Shown: positions 8,457 to 15,456 of the stretch, in pieces
Layout: each line of letters opens with the position of its first letter
Position numbering within the stretch: the first letter of the stretch is position 1
Origin: CAYZAW01 sp964476505
GTDB taxonomy: Bacteria > Bacillota > Clostridia > Christensenellales > CAG-138
DNA length: 22,033 bases
Direction: 5' to 3'
Assembly (NCBI GenBank): GCA_964476505.1
Contig: CAYZAW010000039.1
Span: forward strand, 1-22,033
Made by a program: the position numbers and the translations under genes
Notes under the pieces: generated by a model
What the model saw: only the letters and a program-made list of their open reading frames with translations
What the model was told of the DNA's origin: nothing
Database searches by the model: none

Positions 8457-9563
8457 CTATGCCAAATCGCAGATGGCTTTGTAGGTGTCCTCAACACCGG
8501 TGGCAACAGCGGCGATCACGTCCGCGCAAGCGTCTTTCCACTCCTGCGGATTGGTTACTTCCACGAAGGTTGCGCCCTTAGAGATGAGGTCTGCCTTGCA
8601 GGTTTCTTCGTTCTCCTCGGAAAGCCCGGCGTTGAACTCGGAGGTGAGGCGGCCGGCCTCGGCAACGGCGGCCTTCTGTGCATCGGTCAGTTTCTCCCAG
8701 GAAGCGTCTACGATCATGACCTCGCCGCAGCCAAGCGTATGCGCGTCAAGGATCATGTAAGAGGCGACCTCGTTGAAGGAGTTGGACTGATAGTTGGCAA
8801 TGGGCTGCTCCGCCCCGTCGCAAACGCCGGAGGAAAGCGCGGTATACAGCTCATTAAAGGCTACCACGGTGGGAGAAGCGCCAAGGCCTTCTACCATACC
8901 GGTCATCACAGCGTCGGTAGAAACACGGATCTTTTTACCGGCAATATCCCCGATACCGGTAATAGGATCGCGGAAGAAGAAGTGACGGAAGCCCTCTTCA
9001 ACATAGAACATACCGTGGATACCAAGAGCGGCGCTGGGCTCGGCCAAGATTTCCGTGCCGATGTCGCTGGCGGCAAACTTCCAGAAATGCTCGCGGTTTT
9101 CAAAGATGTAGGGGCAGCCTAGAAGAGAGGTTTTGTCTACACCGTCGTAAACGGTAAGGGAGCCGCCCAACAGACGCGCCATATCGATGGTGGGGGAACC
9201 GGAGGTCATGTCTTCCAATACATCGCCCTCAGCGCCAAGAACGGCACTGCACTGTACGTTGATGGTAACGGAGCCGCCGGAAAGCTCGGCTACCTTGTCT
9301 GCAAAGAACAGAGCGGTTTTGCCCATGAGCGAGGTTTCCGGGTTTACTTCTGCATAAACCAGCGTTACCTTCGGGTCGTTGGCAGCCGCAGGGCCTTCGG
9401 GCTCGGCAGGCTGAGCAGGCGCTTCGGGTGCGGCGGGCGCAGCAGGTTCCGCGGGAGCGGCAGGCGCTGCAGGTTCCACAGGAGCGGGCGCAGCAGGCGC
9501 GGCACAGGCAGCCATGCAAAATACCATGGCAAGAGTCAATAGGCAAGCGATAAGTTTCTTCAT
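8457..9563 (-). CDS. dctP: TRAP transporter solute-binding lipoprotein, DctP family
   Basis: Extracytoplasmic ligand-capture subunit of the TRAP system. The preprotein is 368 residues when started at ATG 9563, which has GGGAGGAA seven to eight bases upstream; an upstream in-frame start would bury the signal peptide. It opens with a lipoprotein signal (MKKLIACLL..., lipobox MAAC, lipidated C20), then an unusual Ala/Pro-rich linker (about 21-61), then a DctP domain. Family features include the KKIRVS segment with the conserved carboxylate-binding arginine and the GASPTVVAFNELYTALSSG block, followed by DGAEQPIANY. The gene leads dctQ and dctM on the same strand. Ligand is probably a uronate or related sugar acid, inferred from the neighbouring glucuronate operon; this is inference only. 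Confidence 0.93.
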   Translation of the reverse strand: MKKLIACLLTLAMVFCMAACAAPAAPAPVEPAAPAAPAEPAAPAAPEAPAQPAEPEGPAAANDPKVTLVYAEVNPETSLMGKTALFFADKVAELSGGSVTINVQCSAVLGAEGDVLEDMTSGSPTIDMARLLGGSLTVYDGVDKTSLLGCPYIFENREHFWKFAASDIGTEILAEPSAALGIHGMFYVEEGFRHFFFRDPITGIGDIAGKKIRVSTDAVMTGMVEGLGASPTVVAFNELYTALSSGVCDGAEQPIANYQSNSFNEVASYMILDAHTLGCGEVMIVDASWEKLTDAQKAAVAEAGRLTSEFNAGLSEENEETCKADLISKGATFVEVTNPQEWKDACADVIAAVATGVEDTYKAICDLA

Positions 9564-9624
9564 GATGATCTTCCTCCCAATGCTTGGTTTTTTTGTTCTG
9601 ACAGTAATAGAGAAACAGAAAAGT

Positions 9625-9635
9625 GTCACAGTGAC
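9625..9635. promoter_or_regulatory. Candidate operator in the dctP leader
   Basis: GTCACAGTGAC is a perfect 11-bp palindrome (5-bp arms around one A). On the - strand it directly follows the A+T-rich TATATA (9636-9641), a possible -10 for dctP, so a protein bound here would cover the start of transcription. No convincing -35 box is visible. The regulator is not identifiable; the neighbouring response regulator is one candidate. Confidence 0.25.
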
Positions 9636-9755
9636 TATATAAAATGTATCCTCTAACGGTGCGTGAATGCAATTTCAGATATGTGTGATGCATTTTCGTT
9701 TTTTTGTTATCCTAAGAAAACACACACAGAAGCGCAGGAGAAACAAGCCCCGCCG

Positions 9756-9784
9756 TTGAAGCCGGGAAACGGCTGTGATATACT
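9756..9784 (+). promoter_or_regulatory. Sigma-A-type promoter for the unpaired DctP-like gene
   Basis: TTGAAG (9756-9761), a 17-base spacer and TATACT (9779-9784) make a good vegetative promoter for the gene starting at 9842. An inverted repeat GCCGTT (9752-9757) / AACGGC (9768-9773) overlaps the -35 and spacer, and could be an operator. The dctP promoter must lie in the same 278-bp intergenic region in the opposite direction. Confidence 0.5.
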
Positions 9785-9841
9785 ACTGTAAAAATCTTGA
9801 ATACTATTCTGTACAAACGATCATACGGAAGCGAGCGAATA

Positions 9842-10888
9842 ATGAAAAACCAAAAAGAAAAACAGATACGCCGGTACGCCGCCCTGCTTGTTATATTACT
9901 CGTAGCGGCGGCTTCTGGCTGTACGCGGCAAGCGGCAGTAAATACCAATGAAGCGTCCGTGCCGCCGGAGCTGATATTACGCTATGCAGACAATCAGGCG
10001 GAGGATTATCCCACCACGCAGGCGGCGTATTATTTTGCACGTCTGGTGGAGGAGAAAACAGGCGGGCGCATTCAAATTAAGGTATACGGCAGCGCACAGC
10101 TTGGGGATGAGCAGTCCGTAGTGCGACAGGTACGCTTTGGTGGGATCGATTTTGCGCGAGTGTCCGTACCGTCGCTTTCCCAACTCAATCCCAGCATCGA
10201 TATTTTGCAAATGCCGTTTTTGTATGACGATGCGGCACATATGTGGCGCGTACTGGATGGAGAGATAGGGGATGAATTTTTAGCCTCGCTGGAGGAGGCG
10301 GATATTATCGGCCTGTCTTGGTACGATGCGGGCGCACGCTCCTTTTACGCCTCCAAGCCCATTCGTTCGTTGGAGGATCTAAAGGGCATGCGTATCCGTG
10401 TGCAGGAAAATCCACTGATGGAAAACACGGTGCGCGCCTTTGGCGCAATACCTGTGCCAATGATATTCTCACAGGTGCTTTCCGCCTTGCAAACGGGAGA
10501 AGTGGATGCAGCGGAAAACAACCTGCCCTCTTATGAATCCATGAAGCATTACCGCGTTGCGCCTTATTTTTACCGGGACGAGCACTTTCGTACGCCGGAG
10601 GTACAACTCATGAGCGCCAGCGCATGGAACGCGTTGTCGGAGGAGGACAGGGATATCATACGCGAATGTGCCCTTGATTCCGCAAAGTATCAACGGGAGC
10701 TTTGGCGGGCAAAGGAGCTGGAAGCGGAAAAAGCTGTTCTTTTAGTTGGAAGTACAATAGAAAGCGCCTCGCCGGAGGACTTAAAAGCCTTCCGGGAGGC
10801 GGTATCAGGGCTATATAACGAGCTGCCGGCAAAGGACATGGAAACGATCGAACGAATTAGAAGCCTCGGCAGCCATGCGGGCAGTTAA
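9842..10888 (+). CDS. Unpaired DctP-family solute-binding lipoprotein, possible co-sensor
   Basis: A second TRAP-type binding protein with no permease genes of its own. Started at ATG 9842 (weak GGAAG site nine bases upstream) it has 348 residues: a basic N-terminus, a hydrophobic signal helix (about 13-26) and a lipobox ASGC with lipidated C27. The mature part is a DctP domain, with LRYADNQAEDYPTTQAAYYFA at its start in a position typical of the family, LKGMRIRV carrying the conserved arginine, and GEVDAAENNLPSY in the ligand region. It is divergent from dctPQM and converges with a YesM-like kinase/AraC regulator pair. In Bacillus subtilis a DctP-type protein, DctB, is a co-sensor for DctS/DctR; a similar role here is inference. 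It could instead serve the neighbouring DctQM permease with different ligand preference. Confidence 0.88.
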   Translation: MKNQKEKQIRRYAALLVILLVAAASGCTRQAAVNTNEASVPPELILRYADNQAEDYPTTQAAYYFARLVEEKTGGRIQIKVYGSAQLGDEQSVVRQVRFGGIDFARVSVPSLSQLNPSIDILQMPFLYDDAAHMWRVLDGEIGDEFLASLEEADIIGLSWYDAGARSFYASKPIRSLEDLKGMRIRVQENPLMENTVRAFGAIPVPMIFSQVLSALQTGEVDAAENNLPSYESMKHYRVAPYFYRDEHFRTPEVQLMSASAWNALSEEDRDIIRECALDSAKYQRELWRAKELEAEKAVLLVGSTIESASPEDLKAFREAVSGLYNELPAKDMETIERIRSLGSHAGS

Positions 10889-11664
10889 TTCCCGTTCATC
10901 TTTCTGTATTCCGCAGGCGGATACCCCGTTTCCTTCTTGAATTTAGACGTAAAGTAGCTAAGATTTGGATACCCCACCAAAACGCCTATCTCACGGGTGC
11001 TTTTTGTTGTGCCGGATAGAAGCTTTTTTGCGGTGTCTATGCGTATGGCTGTGAGCCTTTCAATAAACGTAAGGCCAAAGCACTGCTTAAACAGCTTGGA
11101 AAAGTGGCTGGGGCTCAAGTGCACGATCTCCGCAACAGACTCCATGGAAATATCGTACATGTAGTTATTCCCAAGGTATTTATCTACCTGCTGCATGACC
11201 TCCTGCTGTTTGCCCGTGCATTGCTCTGCCGTGATATCCAGTTCCTCGCCGGGATGGAGTATCACGGAAACATACTGTGCTAAGTCCTGCTCGCGCTCCA
11301 CAAGCCGCACGGCACGCTCCACAGCGGCAATCAGTGCATCGTCTTCAATGGGCTTCAACACATAATCGCAAGCCCCTAAGCGCACCGCCTCCTGCGCGTA
11401 AATAAACTGGTCGTAGGCGGTAATGAATATCACCTTGCACCTTGGCAGCATCGCCTGAATTCGCTTGGTGGCTTCCAGCCCGTTCACGCCGGGAATCTCA
11501 ATATCCATGAGGATCACGTCAGGCCGCCACAGTTCGGAAAGCTCAACGGCCTTTAGCCCGTCGTCGGCTGTCATGACCTCGGTGTTTGGCATACGCCGCC
11601 GCAAAACATCATACAGCGTTCTTTGCTCCAAGTATTCATCTTCTACGATCAGTATTTTCATCAT
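10885..11664 (-). CDS. AraC-type response regulator (YesN-like)
   Basis: Output half of a two-component system, a DNA-binding cytoplasmic regulator. The 259-residue protein has a CheY-like receiver (about 2-120) with acidic D9/E10, phosphoacceptor D54 in ILMDIEIPG, T82 and K104 in VLKPI, then an AraC-family domain with two helix-turn-helix units (about 155-256), including HLSPSHFSKLFKQCFG and VGYPNLSYFTSKFKKETG. The ATG at 11664 overlaps the kinase stop by four bases; a second ATG follows immediately, so the exact start is open by one codon. Its stop overlaps that of the convergent DctP-like gene within a shared TTAA. Likely targets are the nearby dctPQM and DctP-like promoters, by analogy with local regulation in YesMN-type systems. 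Confidence 0.92.
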   Translation of the reverse strand: MMKILIVEDEYLEQRTLYDVLRRRMPNTEVMTADDGLKAVELSELWRPDVILMDIEIPGVNGLEATKRIQAMLPRCKVIFITAYDQFIYAQEAVRLGACDYVLKPIEDDALIAAVERAVRLVEREQDLAQYVSVILHPGEELDITAEQCTGKQQEVMQQVDKYLGNNYMYDISMESVAEIVHLSPSHFSKLFKQCFGLTFIERLTAIRIDTAKKLLSGTTKSTREIGVLVGYPNLSYFTSKFKKETGYPPAEYRKMNGN

Positions 11665-13187
11665 TCCTGTTTACCGCCATCCCATTCTAAAATATGGATA
11701 CGCATTTTTACGCAGGTGCCGCGGCCTTGCCGGGACAGCACCTGAAAGCTGTTGCCGGAATCCAATGTGCGTATCCTTGCGGATACGTTTCTGATACCGA
11801 TTCCGGAAAAGCGCCTGTCCCGCCCCAGTTTTTCCTCCATGATGCTTTGCAGCGCCTGTTGGGAAATACCTGCGCCGTTATCGCATACGGATACGAACAG
11901 CCAATCGCCCTCCTGACGGATGCGTACGCGAATCAGTCCGCCGGATACCTTGTTTTCCAAGCCGTGTATGATGGCGTTTTCCACCAGCGGCTGCAAGAAA
12001 AAGCTGGGCACATATACGGATTGCGTATCCACATCCGGTTGGATACGCCAGTCCAGCGTAATACGCTCCCCAAAGCGCGCCCGCTGTATCGCCATATATT
12101 CGTTGACGATGGCAATCTCGTTTTCCAGCAGTCCGCGCCCTTCGTCTTCGGCGTGCAAACTGCTACGAAACAGGCGGGAGAGTGCAAATATCAGTTTTTC
12201 CGAATCGGCTGCACCCTCGATACGCGCGGTACGGGCAATGGTACTTAAGGTATTGAATAAAAAGTGGGGGTTGATTTGGCTTCTAAGCTGCAACACCAGC
12301 GCCTGCTGCAACAGCTTTTCCTGTTCAGCCTCGCGCATACGCGCCTCCGCCAGCTGTGACTCCATCCGGTTCCGTTCCTGCAGCGCTTCCACCAAGCGGC
12401 CTGTTGCGTTTTTCATTTTGTTGAACGCGCGTACCAACTGCCCCATTTCGTTGTTCTTTTCGTAGGGGATATCCGGCAGCAACCGGTTACCGGCAGTGAT
12501 CTTCTTGGCGGACTCTATCATATCGAATACAGGCCGTAAAAAGCCGACGTTAAAGCTTGCATACAAAATACCGATGGCAATGACCAGCACGCAAAGAGCG
12601 GCTTGGAATATGGTGAATTTTAAATTGTCACGGCTGAACTGGGCGTAAATATTCTGTCCGTTTCGTATTTCCGTTTCCAAAAGGGTACTGCTGTATTGCT
12701 GCAAATACCCGCCGCAGGGGAGCAGCGTGTTGTAATACAGCGCGTAAGCGTCTGCGGGAGCGCCCGCGCTCCATGTGGCGAACAGCGTGTCCGATAGTTT
12801 TGCATAGCTGTTTAGCGTTGCCTTCATGGCACGCACCAAAAGGTACCATTCCGTATCCACGGTGGCAACATCGCACTGGATGGCGTTGATATGCTGGTAC
12901 ATTTCCGCTTCGTAAAGGCTGTACTGGGCGTATAGCTCGTTAGTATCCTGCGTTGCTTCGGAACGAACCAAGGTTTCCAGCGTGCTGTTTGCAGACAGAT
13001 AAGCGGACATGAAATTACTGGTTTCGTAATAATCGTCCGTTAAGGAATACAGCCGCGTTTGAGAATAGGAATTGTGCCATATGGTGGAGATAAGCACCGT
13101 TGCCATGGTTACGACCAGCACGGTCAGCCCGAAAAACACACGACCTCTAATGGACATGCCGTCCCGCTGTAATACGGCTCGTTTCAT
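11661..13187 (-). CDS. YesM-type sensor histidine kinase
   Basis: Membrane sensor that should phosphorylate the adjacent AraC-type regulator. With ATG 13187 (GGGGGTG site upstream) it has 508 residues; an ATG 33 bases earlier lacks a ribosome binding site. Order of parts: TM1 (about 18-37), an extracytoplasmic region of about 155 residues without a recognisable Cache pattern, TM2 (about 193-213), HAMP (about 217-269), a coiled coil, the His_kinase domain with H308 in SQINPHFLFNTL, and an ATPase domain with N404 (LVENAIIHG), DNGAG (436-440) and GIGIRN (462-467). The modest extracellular domain leaves room for a ligand-binding partner, and a DctP-like lipoprotein lies next door. Signal identity is inferred only. 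Confidence 0.93.
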   Translation of the reverse strand: MKRAVLQRDGMSIRGRVFFGLTVLVVTMATVLISTIWHNSYSQTRLYSLTDDYYETSNFMSAYLSANSTLETLVRSEATQDTNELYAQYSLYEAEMYQHINAIQCDVATVDTEWYLLVRAMKATLNSYAKLSDTLFATWSAGAPADAYALYYNTLLPCGGYLQQYSSTLLETEIRNGQNIYAQFSRDNLKFTIFQAALCVLVIAIGILYASFNVGFLRPVFDMIESAKKITAGNRLLPDIPYEKNNEMGQLVRAFNKMKNATGRLVEALQERNRMESQLAEARMREAEQEKLLQQALVLQLRSQINPHFLFNTLSTIARTARIEGAADSEKLIFALSRLFRSSLHAEDEGRGLLENEIAIVNEYMAIQRARFGERITLDWRIQPDVDTQSVYVPSFFLQPLVENAIIHGLENKVSGGLIRVRIRQEGDWLFVSVCDNGAGISQQALQSIMEEKLGRDRRFSGIGIRNVSARIRTLDSGNSFQVLSRQGRGTCVKMRIHILEWDGGKQE

Positions 13188-13237
13188 AACGCACCCCCAG
13201 AACGGTATGGTGACTTTCATTCAGCATACACGCATCA

Positions 13238-13243
13238 TTTATA
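13238..13243 (-). promoter_or_regulatory. Candidate -10 for the kinase-regulator operon
   Basis: On the - strand TATAAA lies about 50 bases ahead of the chosen kinase start, with TTGTTT 15 bases further upstream as a suboptimal -35. Initiation near 13231 would leave a leader containing the GGGGGTG ribosome binding site, which supports the 13187 start. Confidence 0.35.
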
Positions 13244-13297
13244 CAAATCAACCCGGAAAAACAACGCCAACATGCGGGCAACAGAATGCGGTGTGAA

Positions 13298-14059
13298 TCA
13301 TTGCAGCGCGTACCCCATACGCTTGGAAACGAGCATGGCGGATTCACGCACCTTTTGAATGATCACAGGCAGCCGTGCATCAGATAACTGCTCCTTACTG
13401 CCGCTAACGGAAATGCAGGCGATGGCGTCGCCGCGATAATCGTATACCGGCGCGCCAACGCAGCGGAACCCGGGGAGGTACTCCTCATCGTCCATCGCCC
13501 AGCCCTGTGCGCGCACCTTGCGAAGCACCTTTTTAAAATCCTTTAGGTTGGTAATGGTGTTTGGCGTATGGCGAATGAACCGGTACGCGTAAAGCGCCTC
13601 GTCCAGCGCGTCTCCGGATAGAGACGCTAAAAGGCACTTGCCAATGGAGGAGCAGTAGGCGGGGGAGCGGAATCCCACCTGCGCAAAGCTTGACCCCGAA
13701 GGGTATAGATCCATTTTTTCGATGTAAACGATGTCCGTGCCATCCAGCACGCCAAGATGCACGGAAAGCCCAAGCTCCGTATATAGCATGGAAAGAAACG
13801 GCTTTGCCTCCGTTTGCAGCTCCAAACGGTTGATGTTATAACTGGCGATCTCGATAAGCTTTGGGCCGATGATGTAATTGCCGCCCTTATTTTTGACCGC
13901 ATACCCCCGTTCCGCCATGGTTTGCAGCAGGCGGTATACGGTGGATTTGTTGAGGTCAAGCGCTTTGGCGATATCGGTAGGCCCAAGTTGCTGCCCGGAT
14001 TTTGCCAACAATTCCAGAACGGAAAACACTTTATCTGCAACGCCCATGCCTGTATCCAT
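13298..14059 (-). CDS. IclR-family transcriptional regulator
   Basis: A ligand-responsive repressor or activator of 253 residues. The N-terminal winged helix-turn-helix (about 7-65) has the recognition helix LNKSTVYRLLQTMAERGY, and the C-terminal effector domain (about 80-245) shows the family pattern AYCSSIGKCLLA and GFRCVGAPVYDYRGDAIACISVSG. An AAGGAGG site stands ahead of the ATG. It is divergent from the FIST/aldehyde dehydrogenase operon, with a perfect palindrome between the two promoters, so it very likely controls that operon and itself. KdgR, which senses KDG, is in this family, so control of the uronate genes is possible but nothing in the visible sequence shows it. The effector is unknown. 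Confidence 0.93.
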   Translation of the reverse strand: MDTGMGVADKVFSVLELLAKSGQQLGPTDIAKALDLNKSTVYRLLQTMAERGYAVKNKGGNYIIGPKLIEIASYNINRLELQTEAKPFLSMLYTELGLSVHLGVLDGTDIVYIEKMDLYPSGSSFAQVGFRSPAYCSSIGKCLLASLSGDALDEALYAYRFIRHTPNTITNLKDFKKVLRKVRAQGWAMDDEEYLPGFRCVGAPVYDYRGDAIACISVSGSKEQLSDARLPVIIQKVRESAMLVSKRMGYALQ

Positions 14060-14089
14060 ATCGTTCGCGCCTCCTTATTTGATATATTC

Positions 14090-14119
14090 ATTATAAGAGT
14101 ACAGCCTATTGCTTTGCAA
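14090..14119 (-). promoter_or_regulatory. Promoter of the IclR regulator
   Basis: Read on the - strand: TTGCAA (14114-14119), 18-base spacer, TATAAT (14090-14095). The -10 is perfect. The 17-bp palindrome lies two bases upstream of the -35, which suggests autoregulation. Confidence 0.65.
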
Positions 14120-14121
14120 GG

Positions 14122-14138
14122 GTTTCATTTAATGAAAC
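14122..14138. promoter_or_regulatory. Perfect 17-bp palindrome, probable IclR operator
   Basis: GTTTCATTTAATGAAAC has 8-bp arms around a central T. It lies between the back-to-back promoters of the IclR gene and the FIST operon. Half-sites containing TGAAAC/GTTTCA are known for the IclR-family regulator KdgR, though there the halves are usually in the opposite order. Related TTTCATT units occur upstream of the alcohol dehydrogenase at 18166-18198. Confidence 0.65.
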
Positions 14139-14166
14139 GCATGTTGCGGCAAACGAAACACGGGAA

Positions 14167-14196
14167 TTGCAGAACAGGGGTACCAATAGATAATAT
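14167..14196 (+). promoter_or_regulatory. Promoter of the FIST-aldehyde dehydrogenase operon
   Basis: TTGCAG (14167-14172), 18-base spacer, TAATAT (14191-14196). It lies 28 bases downstream of the palindrome, so a bound regulator would sit upstream of the -35. The gene starts at 14259 with AGGAGG at 14245-14250. Confidence 0.5.
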
Positions 14197-14258
14197 AATA
14201 TCAAGTCATTCATTGTAACGCATATCTTCGACAAATCAAATATCAGGAGGGAATCGAA

Positions 14259-15425
14259 ATGTTCAAAGCAAATGTTGGTTCAAGTAGTTTGGCTTCCGCT
14301 TGCGATGCAGGGCGTGAAGCGGCGGAAGCGGCGGCAAAAGGGCTGGAGGCCGTAAAGCTGGCGTATGTGTATTGTTCCTGCGCTTATAACGTAAACGATG
14401 TGTTAGCCGGCGTGAAAAAAGCGCTTCCCGGTGTGCCCTGCCTTGGCAATACCTCCTTTACGGGCGTAATCGTTCCGGAGGGCTTTGTTGGCGGAGACGA
14501 CGGGTTTGTTGGCGTTATGGCTATGAGCGATCCTGATATGTGCGTTGGCATTGCCTCTGCTGCAAGGGGAAGCGATCCTTTTGCAGACGGTATCGCCATT
14601 GCACAACAGGCCATGGAAAAAGCCGGTAAAACCGTTGCGCCGGATTACTTTTACATGGCGGCATCTCCCGCTGAGGAGGAATTCTACCTTGCGGGCATCA
14701 GCAGCGTGATAGGCCGCGTACCCTTCTTTGGCGGCAGCGCTGCGGATAACAGCATTGCCGGGGAATGGAAGCTGTATGCGGATTCCGAGGTGTTTGCGGA
14801 TGGCTGCATCGCGGCGTTTGTATGGGGCGGCCCCAAGATGACGAACCTCTATACCGGTGCATACCGCGAAACCGATAATTTTGGCGTGATCACCAAAGTG
14901 GTTGGCAACCGCGTGCTTGCAGAGATCGACGGCGTACCCGCTACCGAGAAGTATATGCAGTGGGCAGGCGTAGATAAGGAAGCCGTAACGGGCGGCAATC
15001 TGTTGGTCACTGCCATCGCCTCTCCGCTTGGCGTAAAGGACCGCATGGGCAAGCTTATCGCCATTCGCCATCCCATGAACGGAAATGACGACGGCTCCAT
15101 GAACATTGGCAACAATCTGGCAGAAAAGACCTGCGTTATCCGCATGGAAGCTACCGTAGACGAATTGATCGCCTCCGTGGAGCAAACCTTGAATGCCCTA
15201 AAAGCCAAAATGCACGGAGCTCCCGTTGCGTTCCATCTGGTGCATTGCGGCGGCCGCCGCGCCGGTATCGGGGATCGCATCGGCGAAGTGGTTGCAGGCG
15301 TGAAAAAGGCGGCGGGGGATGTGCCCTTCATCGTGGAATTCACCTTTGGCGAGTACGGCTTTGAAGGCGACAACAACAATACCTGCGGCGGCTTGATGTT
15401 ATCCTTTACCGGCTTCTCAAAATAA
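14259..15425 (+). CDS. Stand-alone FIST-domain protein
   Basis: A 388-residue soluble protein that consists of FIST_N and FIST_C domains and nothing else. Visible signs are the N-terminal AYVYCSCAYNVNDVLAGVKKALPGVPCLGNTSFTGVIV segment's pattern (about 35-71), FFGGSAADN near 161-169, and the C-terminal HCGGRRAGIGDR and FGEYGFEGDNNNTCGG segments. No membrane helix, kinase, cyclase or receiver domain is attached. FIST was described as a sensory domain, usually fused to signalling outputs, with small-molecule ligands proposed. Here the gene is the first of an operon with an aldehyde dehydrogenase 31 bases downstream and is divergent from an IclR regulator, which hints at a metabolic or ligand-handling role. 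The function is not known. Confidence 0.8.
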   Translation: MFKANVGSSSLASACDAGREAAEAAAKGLEAVKLAYVYCSCAYNVNDVLAGVKKALPGVPCLGNTSFTGVIVPEGFVGGDDGFVGVMAMSDPDMCVGIASAARGSDPFADGIAIAQQAMEKAGKTVAPDYFYMAASPAEEEFYLAGISSVIGRVPFFGGSAADNSIAGEWKLYADSEVFADGCIAAFVWGGPKMTNLYTGAYRETDNFGVITKVVGNRVLAEIDGVPATEKYMQWAGVDKEAVTGGNLLVTAIASPLGVKDRMGKLIAIRHPMNGNDDGSMNIGNNLAEKTCVIRMEATVDELIASVEQTLNALKAKMHGAPVAFHLVHCGGRRAGIGDRIGEVVAGVKKAAGDVPFIVEFTFGEYGFEGDNNNTCGGLMLSFTGFSK

Positions 15426-15456
15426 AAGAAACTGAAAGCAAGGAGATGACGATTGC

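Noticed and set aside
8397..9122. 241-codon open frame on the + strand opposite dctP
   Set aside because: It is antisense to a clear DctP gene, has Gly/Val-rich sequence of no known family, and no promoter or fitting ribosome binding site.
9665..9694. AATGCA/TGCATT inverted repeat upstream of dctP
   Set aside because: Six-base arms 17 bases apart in A+T-rich DNA are expected by chance; no support as an operator.
13188..13220. Upstream ATG for the histidine kinase
   Set aside because: No ribosome binding site precedes it and the candidate promoter would leave almost no leader; the ATG at 13187 has GGGGGTG upstream.
14403..15185. 260-codon open frame on the - strand opposite the FIST gene
   Set aside because: A shadow of the FIST frame; sequence rich in His, Ala and Arg with no recognisable domain and no ribosome binding site.
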